Origin: Polydactylus sextarius
Lineage: Eukaryota; Chordata; Actinopteri; Polynemidae
Reading direction: 5' to 3'
NCBI GenBank assembly: GCA_016801845.1
Contig: CM028910.1
Coordinates: forward strand, 10,191,629 to 10,255,628
Length of the DNA: 64,000 bases
Each line of letters begins with the position of its first letter. Positions within the stretch are counted from its first letter, which is position 1. The position numbers were made by a program, and so were the translations under genes. Below the pieces are notes generated by a model. It made no database searches. It was given only the letters and a program-made list of their open reading frames with translations, and was not told the origin of the DNA. Positions 60,701 to 64,000 of this stretch are shown here, piece by piece.

Positions 60701-63642
60701 ATACTGGATATAATATGAGAAGTAAATATATAATAATATGAGAAGCAGCAGTAGAAGTATCTTGCTACCTGACTGGAAGGTGATTTCACTGAACAACATC
60801 CAGGCATCAGCGAAGTAGAACTGGCATTTGATGGCACTGGCCATGTGATTAGCCAGGTTGACTGTGACGAATCGGGCGCTTGGATTCTTCTCATCCACCA
60901 CAGGGCTGAAGGAGAGCGGTGTGGCCTCCCAGTCTGATTCAGAGCGGAAGTAACACACCACCTGGCGGAAAGCCTTGACATGCCTGGAGAACATGTTGTT
61001 GCAGTGGACCTGGACATAAAGTGACACATGAAGAGAAAGTTAATACCAACATGAGATATGTGAATTAATACCAGTGAGAAAGCTTCTTTTTCAAAAAAAA
61101 AAAAAAAAAAAAAAACTTGTTTTAATCAGGAGCATCACCTTCATGGTGGTAAAGTTTCGTGTGCGGTCAAACTCAAACATGATTTCCACATATCCACTGG
61201 AGAAACTTTCATTGTTCCAGCCCACGTAATCATACCCAGGCCACCCGTTGTGTACGTGACTGAGTGTAAAATCGTCCAGGCCACATACTCCGTCTGTCAG
61301 CTGACCCAAGCCCTCTGTCATACTGAAGAAAACAGAGAGAGAGAGTAAGTCACCAAGAATGTTCATTTACTTTCAAAGTGTCATCCCCACTGACAAATTA
61401 TTACTTATGGTACTTCTTCAACACTAGGTGGCAGCATTACAAAACCAATTCTTCACTTCTGCTGTTGGCTGTGATACTGTAATATGGGCCATTTTCTTTT
61501 CCCTCTGAACTGTTTCCTTGACAGAGAAATGAGGTCTGTGTCATGGAGGACATTATTCACCATGCCATAACCCAAACACTAATGGCAACAAAAGACTCAT
61601 TTGAATTGTTCATTCTGGTTTTGAAACTTCATAAACTGACTCAGTCGCTCCCATGAGGTATTGCCTAACAGTCAACCACCATGACCCACTCACCACCGCC
61701 TGTCTCTTTGCTTTCACCATGGTGACCAGGCAACAACAAGGTGAGAGGGGAAAAGTACTGTCGGAGGAAGTGTGCGACAATGAAAGAGCACAACGATGTG
61801 AATGTGAGAGCGCAAGATCAAGAAATATAAAGAAAACACATAGAAACACACACCTGTGGATGACAGCTCCATCGTAGACGGAGTCGTTGAGGTAAACAGG
61901 ATAGGCAGGTAAGGTCATCTGTTCTCCTGCTGGAGCGTTGTATGACACCAGACCATCTGTAAGGCAGATTGTACAGCTGAAAACCACAGTATCATAGTTT
62001 GTTTGACATTTCTCATCTTAATTCATCTCACAACCAATGTGTCAAAGTTAATTAAACTGGATGGCAGTGGATTATTGCAACACATTCAGTCAAGTGAATA
62101 TTCAAGACATTTTACAGTTAACTGAAGTTTTTTTTAGACGCCTGAAAAAACCCAGATATCAAATTCATTACGTGCCGAAAAGTCTAAAATCCCCATAGTC
62201 AAGCCAAAAGCCTTTAGCCCGCTTACCTTTATTTTTTAAGTAGTGTGGTAAACCATAACTATGCCATAATCAAACCAAAGGCTTTGACCCTGCTCCTCTG
62301 TACCAAAATGAATCCAAAAATGTCAAACATAAGCCAGAATCTTTATATCTGGGTAGCAGCATGTTCTTTAGATAACACAGTTTTGATCATTGGACCCAGA
62401 ACATCTACTTTTTCACTTTAAGATTTTGAAACATCTAACTTAACCAGAAAAACACCAAATGCTAACTGCCACCAGCTGCTTCAAATTTAAGGATCTGCAA
62501 AATGCTCTGTGTTTATCACCAAAAATGCCCAAAGTGGCATGAATCTAAAACAAGATGCCAAATTTAAACTTAAGATTGCGAACTTGAAATTTGAGGGTAA
62601 AGTGAAAAAAACAAAAGGACTACAGAGAAGAGAAGAGATGGGGTGTCTGACTGCCGCGTCTTTACTGAAAGCAGCAATTAACACATGCCAAGTGCACTCA
62701 GGCCAAAATGGTGATTTGTTCAAAAAGAATTTCAGCTCATATCCAGGAATAAAAAGTGGCTGTTAAATATGTTATCAGTAATTTAATTATGGTGGCGTGC
62801 ATCAGTGTTGTTTAAGTGGCGCCCTAGATGTAATTAAAAACGGTGACAGTCAGCTGATACTGTCTATCTTTATGGCATCAAAGGTAAGAAACGATGCCTC
62901 AGCTCTGTTGTGATCTTTGCTCCTCACTCCCTTGCTCGTCAGCTTTCATTCATCCTGTCTTCTCCTCTTGTAACCACAGTCACATCTTACCCAGCCATTC
63001 ACAGCCATACAGCTCCACTCTCATGCAGACATTCATGGAGTGGTCAGTGACGGGCATGAAGCGGACGAAGCGAGCGATGATGGGCGGCTCGAGGTCCTTG
63101 AGGACAATGTCGTAGGCGTTTCTGTTTCCCTCAATCACCTGCACGCAAAACAAACACACTTTGACCTTCCAAAGACACTGACTAATGAATCTGCATGATA
63201 ACAAAGTCACTGGCCTCTTTGTATAATTTATAGATAATGAGAAACATACGCTTTTATCTCTATTATCTCTATTATCTCTATCTATATATTGCATGAAGAC
63301 AATGTGTCTTTATCAGAAATTCATTATAAAGGTCAAAATAGATTATTTTGTAAAATCCACACCAGTAAAACTGCAGCACAACCAGTGCACTGATTTATAG
63401 GCTGACTTGCCTGCTTGCCCTGTCTGTTCCTCCATGAGATCCAGCGGCTTCCATCACGGCTGTACTTAATCTTGTACATCTGGGCGAACTCATTACCGAT
63501 GCCTCCCGCATGTCGACCCTGGGTGCCCACCAGGGTGATAAAGTGGAGCGAGCGCAGGTCAATCTGGAGGAATTCCTTCAGGCTGTCCGGCTCAACTGTT
63601 ATCTCTGGACACCACGCTCCATCGCCCTCCTCAAAGTCCAAC
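57540..63642 (-). CDS. ddr2: Discoidin domain receptor 2 (collagen receptor tyrosine kinase), 5' end outside window
   Basis: Fourteen exons seen, in coding order: 63411-63642, 62991-63138, 61854-61956, 61139-61322, 60768-61009, 60545-60604, 59592-59728, 59219-59435, 58872-59094, 58652-58779, 58369-58566, 58041-58275, 57786-57935, 57540-57671 (about 796 codons). Signal peptide and the first part of the discoidin domain lie beyond the right edge. Order: discoidin domain (FLQIDLRSLHFITLVGTQGR .. CMRVELYGCEW), discoidin-like domain (GQLTDGVCGLDDF, GWPGYDYVGW), juxtamembrane linker, TM helix (LIGCLVAIIVILMAIIVIIL), cytosolic linker with YAEADIVNLQG, and kinase domain: GEGQFGE, VAVK, HRDLATRN, DFGMS, activation loop YSGDYYR, WMSWES, DVWAFGVTLWE. 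KDVAVEEFPRKLLTFKEKL marks DDR2 rather than DDR1. It binds fibrillar collagen and autophosphorylates at the plasma membrane. The first intron seen uses a GC donor. Confidence 0.95.
57725..57757. repeat. (GT)n microsatellite
   Basis: TA then GT run in the last intron of ddr2, between the two final exons. Confidence 0.9.
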
Positions 63643-64000
63643 CTGGACAGAGACAAATGGAAGGCAAAGCATATATGGATGTTCATATTAAAACAGCAGC
63701 AAGAAAGGGAAAAGAGCAAAAGAGAGAGAAAAAAAAACTGAGACAGGATGGAAAAGGGAAAGGTGAGAGGAAAGTAAAAGAGTGTGTGGTGGTGGATTTC
63801 TGTTATGAAAACACCTTGGTGAAAACCTGCGTCGTAAATTCATCTTAAAGTGTTAATTTTGGGTGAGGGGCTGCTGGGGGACAGCGGGAGGTGGGCGAGA
63901 CTGAAAACACAGCCAGGAGGATGGGGAAAGTGTATTACATCATTATGCGATACTTACTGAGGGCCACCCAAGTTTTGTTACACACACGCACACACACACA

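Noticed and set aside
63643..64000. Search for the next upstream ddr2 exon at the right edge
   Set aside because: No stretch resembles the start of the discoidin domain and no suitable splice pair was found; the missing exons lie beyond the window.

Overview
This 64 kb window is nuclear DNA of a bony fish, most likely a teleost. The genes are split by many GT-AG introns, the DNA is AT-rich with abundant microsatellites, and it carries a Tc1-type transposon and tRNA-derived SINEs. The gene content (a CYP2J-like P450 cluster, il23r-il12rb2-serbp1, hsd17b7-ddr2) is that of a vertebrate. Exon limits were read by eye from splice sites, reading-frame phase and family resemblance. For seven of the eight large genes the exon lengths sum to a clean reading frame; the eighth (serbp1) does so only after allowing for one extra base.

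Layout. From 1 to 21.6 kb there are four nine-exon CYP2-family cytochrome P450 genes. Three lie on the minus strand (347-3230, 5592-8462, 10126-13018) and one on the plus strand (16959-21648). The first two are a very recent tandem duplication of about 5.2 kb. A 1.2 kb Tc1-like transposon (13650-14871) with a frameshifted transposase lies between the head-to-head third and fourth P450s. From 23.5 to 43 kb, two class I cytokine receptors sit head to tail on the plus strand: il23r (906 codons) and il12rb2 (807 codons). Both have the long Ig + two-domain cytokine-binding module + three FNIII layout. From 45.8 to 50.3 kb, serbp1 lies on the minus strand, convergent with il12rb2. From 52.5 to 52.9 kb there is a short intronless ORF for an unrecognised single-pass membrane protein. 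From 53.3 to 55.6 kb lies hsd17b7 (minus), and from 57.5 kb to the right edge lies ddr2 (minus, 5' end outside the window).

The P450s are ER-bound monooxygenases of the fish CYP2J/2N/2P/2AD type (xenobiotic or fatty-acid oxidation). The two receptors are the signalling chains for IL-23 and IL-12 and keep their mammalian order next to serbp1. hsd17b7 acts in sterol and estradiol synthesis, and ddr2 is a collagen-receptor tyrosine kinase. The most notable points are: the six-domain ectodomain of il23r (mammalian IL23R is shorter); the Cys-rich Ig domain of il12rb2; single-base frameshifts in the P450 copy at 347 and in serbp1; two GC-AG introns; a splice donor embedded in a TA microsatellite; and the orphan membrane-protein ORF at 52534.
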